From NCBI RefSeq assembly GCF_002742285.1, contig NZ_MDGM01000009.1, forward strand, positions 1 to 64,000: DNA of 64,000 nt, read 5' to 3'. A model generated the notes under the pieces. That model made no database searches. It worked only from the letters and a program-made list of their open reading frames with translations, and was not told the origin of the DNA. Shown here one piece after another: positions 61,322 to 64,000 of this stretch (within the stretch, counting starts at the first letter, position 1; the number at the start of each line of letters is the position of its first letter). The DNA comes from Paramylibacter kogurei. Lineage in GTDB: Bacteria; Pseudomonadota; Alphaproteobacteria; Rhodobacterales; Rhodobacteraceae. Both the position numbers and the translations under genes were made by a program.

Positions 61322-62310
61322 TCCGCTCGACACATCTTCCGCTGATTGCAACGCTATTCACTTTCTTGTTGGCCTATGCGCTTTGTGCATGGCAATTTCC
61401 CGCAATGTTATCGACACGTGTCGTGGCAAACTTGTTGACCGATAATGCGTTCTTGGGGATTGTTGCCGTTGGCATGACCTTTGTCATTCTGTCTGGTGGT
61501 ATTGATCTTTCTGTCGGGTCTGTGATCGCATTTACAGGCGTGTTTCTTGCAGTTGTTTTACGCGACACTTCCATACCCCCTATGATGGCGTTTGCTCTGG
61601 TTTTATTTATCACATCCGCATTTGGCGCTGCGATGGGAGCAACCATTCATTATCTTGAAATGCCTCCGTTTATTGTGACTCTCGCTGGTATGTTTTTGGC
61701 ACGCGGTGCCGCGTATGTTATGTCCACGGATTCAATCCCGATAACACATGAATTTTACGACGTATTGCAATCGCTCTACTGGAAATCGGCTGGTGGTGGA
61801 CGGTTTCGAATAATAGGTGGGATTATGATTTTGACGTTTATTGTTGCCGCAATTATCGCCCATCGTACCAAATTTGGGCAAAACGTCTATGCATTGGGTG
61901 GTGGCGCGACGACGGCGCGATTAATGGGAGTACCCGTAGCATCAACAACAATTAAAATCTATGCAATATCTGGAGGGCTCGCGGGCTTGTCTGGGATTGT
62001 ATTCTCGCTATATACTTCTGCGGGTTATTCACTTGCCACTGTTGGTGTTGAACTTGACGCAATTGCTGCTGTCGTCATCGGTGGTACTTTGCTAACTGGA
62101 GGCTATGGATTTATTGCGGGAACTTTCTTTGGTATCCTGATTATGGGTCTGATACAAACATACATCGTGTTTGATGGAACCCTTTCCAGTTGGTGGACAA
62201 AGATCGTCATCGGTGGATTACTATTCGCATTCATTTTATTGCAAAAGGGGCTAACTTGGGCATCGACAAAACGCAAAAAGGCAGTGATTGGCTTAGACAC
62301 GCAATCATGA
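61318..62310 (+). CDS. yjfF: furanose ABC importer permease YjfF
   Basis: The 330-residue CUT2 permease has FVILSGGIDLSVGSVIAFTGVFLAVVL, MSTDSIPITHEFYDVL and LDAIAAVVIGGTLLTGGYGFIAGTFFGILIMGLIQTYIVFDG, matching YjfF. It is the second pore subunit next to YtfT and ends with a basic tail. It overlaps the GntR gene by four bases, so regulator and importer are coupled. Confidence 0.9.
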   Translation: MIRSTHLPLIATLFTFLLAYALCAWQFPAMLSTRVVANLLTDNAFLGIVAVGMTFVILSGGIDLSVGSVIAFTGVFLAVVLRDTSIPPMMAFALVLFITSAFGAAMGATIHYLEMPPFIVTLAGMFLARGAAYVMSTDSIPITHEFYDVLQSLYWKSAGGGRFRIIGGIMILTFIVAAIIAHRTKFGQNVYALGGGATTARLMGVPVASTTIKIYAISGGLAGLSGIVFSLYTSAGYSLATVGVELDAIAAVVIGGTLLTGGYGFIAGTFFGILIMGLIQTYIVFDGTLSSWWTKIVIGGLLFAFILLQKGLTWASTKRKKAVIGLDTQS

Positions 62311-63038
62311 GCTTCATTCATTCCGGTTCAAGTGTTGACAAGGCTTCGAACCACACCACATTTGTCGTAAACCAACTGGGACGATCAATTGTTTCAGGCG
62401 AATATCCCGCACGCACAATGATCCCGCTTGATCCTGACATATGTGAAATGTTCGGTGTATCGCGTACAGTGGTTCGAGAAGCGAAAAAAACTCTGATCGC
62501 CAAAGGTTTAATTCAATCCAAGGCCAAGGTTGGAACGCATGTGCGTTCGCCTAATGATTGGAATATGTTCGACGAAGATGTGCTATTGTGGCATGCTTCT
62601 CAAAAGAACCCATCGGAATTTTATGAAGAATTGTTTGAAATCCGATTAATCTTCGAACCCGCAGCTGCAGCAAAGGCGGCCACTCTTACCAATTCAATAG
62701 ACAGCGCACATCTGGCGCAATTGTGTGATGACATGGAAAATGCCACCGATCGCGCCAGTTTTGCAGTAGCTGACTATGAATTTCATAAACAAATTCTCAA
62801 ACTATCCCAAAATCGTTTTTTGCATTCTCTTGGTGATATTGTCCAAACAGCACTGTATTCCTTGTTTATGACCGAAGCGGACGACGCATTTCCCGATAGC
62901 AAAACAGACGTGGCACTTCAGCACAGGAAAATTGCAACTGCGATCACCTCTGGTGACGCAATGGTTGCGAAAAAAGCAATGACAGACGTGATTAACGAAA
63001 GCTTCAACAGAACTAGGTTACGTGCGCAAACTGTGTAA
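62307..63038 (+). CDS. GntR/FadR-family (FCD) regulator of the ytf operon
   Basis: The 243-residue regulator has a winged helix-turn-helix (LGRSIVSGEYPARTMIPLDPDICEMFGVSRTVVREAKKTLIAKGLIQSKAKVGTHV) and an FCD ligand domain with ELFEIRLIFEPAAAAKAA and ADYEFHKQILKLSQN. This branch (DgoR/LldR-like) answers to sugars or sugar acids. The ATG at 62307 overlaps the yjfF stop; the longer frame from 62190 would run into yjfF. It probably controls the operon from the palindrome at 57670. Confidence 0.87.
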   Translation: MSFIHSGSSVDKASNHTTFVVNQLGRSIVSGEYPARTMIPLDPDICEMFGVSRTVVREAKKTLIAKGLIQSKAKVGTHVRSPNDWNMFDEDVLLWHASQKNPSEFYEELFEIRLIFEPAAAAKAATLTNSIDSAHLAQLCDDMENATDRASFAVADYEFHKQILKLSQNRFLHSLGDIVQTALYSLFMTEADDAFPDSKTDVALQHRKIATAITSGDAMVAKKAMTDVINESFNRTRLRAQTV

Positions 63039-63047
63039 TGTCTCACA

Positions 63048-63983
63048 TTATAACGTTGATTGTGCCACTATAAAATCGGTCAACAATTGGGTAGCGGGGG
63101 ACACGGAATGACTCTTGAAACGCACCAAAAAATACGGCGTCATACCTATTGGCTGGTTCAGTTTAAGTTTTGAAAAATTTGCTTTTATCGGTTCATCGAT
63201 CAGTAACTGCGCTACTTCTTGTGTAACAGCAACGATTGCATCTGTTTCCGACAAATAACCCATCGCAAACAAAAACGAAGACGAACCGATTATGTTTGTT
63301 GGCTCTGATATTCCTTCCATATGAAATGCCGCACTGACCGCTTCTCGTATTGGATTATCTTTTTCTTGTACTATCCATTCTTGATCTTGAAGATCTTGCA
63401 ATTTCAAATTCCCCTGCGCCGCTAGCGGGTGATTTTTGCGAACCAGCAACACCACTTGTTCGTCACCCACTGGCGTTACTTCAAATTCACGGCTATCAAA
63501 TTCTGGCAAAAGCCTCGCCATAATCAGATCCAACCGCCCACTAACCAATTCGTGCAACAACTGACGCGATGGGGCAATTGCAACGGTAATTTCCAAATTA
63601 ACAGATTGCTTTTTGATTTCTCTGATTGCTGGAACCACAAATTTTACAGCCGGTCCCGTCACCGCACCAATGCGAATTTTGCCCGCTTTACCCTGTTTGA
63701 TATTGGTTAAACTGTCTTCCAGTTCATATGCTTCGCGCAGAATTGCATGGGCTTTGTTCGCAATAATTTTTCCTTCTAATGTAATGCGCATGCCTTTGGG
63801 ATGGCGTGCAAACAACGGAGTTCCAGCCAGTTTTTCGATCTCTGCCAACGCACGCGATGCGGCGGGCTGAGCAATACCCAAACTATCCGCTGCTGATTGT
63901 AATTTCCCAGTTTCGGCCAATGCGACCACTAGACGAAGCTGAATCGGTTTAAGTTTGAGGGCTTTGATCCGCAACATATACAT
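63048..63983 (-). CDS. LysR-family transcriptional regulator
   Basis: The 311-residue regulator has the LysR winged helix (LKPIQLRLVVALAETGKLQSAADSLGIAQPAASRALAEIEKLAGTPLFARHPKGMRIT, about 11-68) and a substrate-binding domain with KIRIGAVTGPAVKFVVPAI and LLVRKNHPLAAQG. It is like the GbpR/PcaQ-type branch. It converges on the GntR gene with nine bases between stops. Its target is probably just right of the window. Two adjacent ATGs (63983, 63977) are possible starts. Confidence 0.85.
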   Translation of the reverse strand: MYMLRIKALKLKPIQLRLVVALAETGKLQSAADSLGIAQPAASRALAEIEKLAGTPLFARHPKGMRITLEGKIIANKAHAILREAYELEDSLTNIKQGKAGKIRIGAVTGPAVKFVVPAIREIKKQSVNLEITVAIAPSRQLLHELVSGRLDLIMARLLPEFDSREFEVTPVGDEQVVLLVRKNHPLAAQGNLKLQDLQDQEWIVQEKDNPIREAVSAAFHMEGISEPTNIIGSSSFLFAMGYLSETDAIVAVTQEVAQLLIDEPIKANFSKLKLNQPIGMTPYFLVRFKSHSVSPATQLLTDFIVAQSTL

Positions 63984-64000
63984 ACCTTTTTTGTTATGCA

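Noticed and set aside
1..64000. CRISPR arrays, rRNA operons and prophage modules
   Set aside because: No regularly spaced repeats, rRNA sequence or phage structural genes were seen. The lone integrase is not enough to call a prophage.

Overview
The window looks like a chromosome segment of a marine or aquatic alphaproteobacterium, most probably of the Roseobacter/Rhodobacterales type with a fairly low GC content. The basis is a Tad pilus pair behind a perfect CtrA box (TTAA-N7-TTAAC), a RpoE/ChrR singlet-oxygen module with a Cfa-like operon as in Rhodobacter, many TRAP, TTT and CUT2 ABC importers, and MocDEF-like genes. No rRNA, tRNA or CRISPR array was found. The genus is inference.

Layout. 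1-2642: a secreted DUF11-type repeat surface protein, frameshifted and running off the left edge. 3145-5459: CtrA box and tadE/tadG-like genes. 5515-17057: a uronate regulon with a TPP enzyme, an aldehyde dehydrogenase, a DEH-reductase-like SDR, KDG kinase, KdgF, a GntR repressor, an RraA-like protein, a TRAP importer and a peroxiredoxin-like protein. Five copies of one TTACAAATATT-type operator tie this region together. KdgF, the SDR and KdgK together would turn unsaturated uronates, released by alginate, pectin or ulvan lyases, into KDPG.

17153-23129: an operon with a desaturase-type oxygenase (MocD-like), a Rieske ferredoxin (MocE-like) and a ferredoxin reductase (MocF-like), plus a TIM-barrel isomerase, a 60-residue orphan and a PanB-like protein, divergent from a LacI regulator. 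23216-36060: a nearly complete myo-inositol pathway (iolG, iolJ, iolB, iolC, iolD, iolE), two more Gfo/Idh dehydrogenases, a LacI regulator with two near-identical TTGCAACCGGTTGCAA operators, and an ABC sugar importer. Together 17-36 kb reads as a pathway for O-methylated inositols or rhizopine-like compounds: oxidative demethylation feeding inositol breakdown. This is the most interesting system in the window.

36665-37549: a uronate-dehydrogenase-like SDR. 37876-45627: an AEC transporter, a TetR regulator, a TctCBA importer, shikimate dehydrogenase and a QuiC1-type 3-dehydroshikimate dehydratase, which fit quinate/shikimate use toward protocatechuate. 46188-47590: a tyrosine integrase with direct repeats. 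48041-55626: the RpoE-ChrR stress module, with a Cfa-like methyltransferase, flavoprotein, DUF1365, SDR, MFS, chalcone-isomerase-like and DUF3833 genes, and three TGATCC-N18 promoters. 55646-57480: a 5'-truncated histidine kinase and a decayed IS3-family transposase. 57721-63038: a YtfQRT-YjfF furanose importer with its own GntR regulator. 63048-63983: a LysR regulator.

A recurring architectural feature is that all four importer operons carry a strong stem-loop directly beside the binding-protein gene, which would let that protein be made in excess of the membrane parts.
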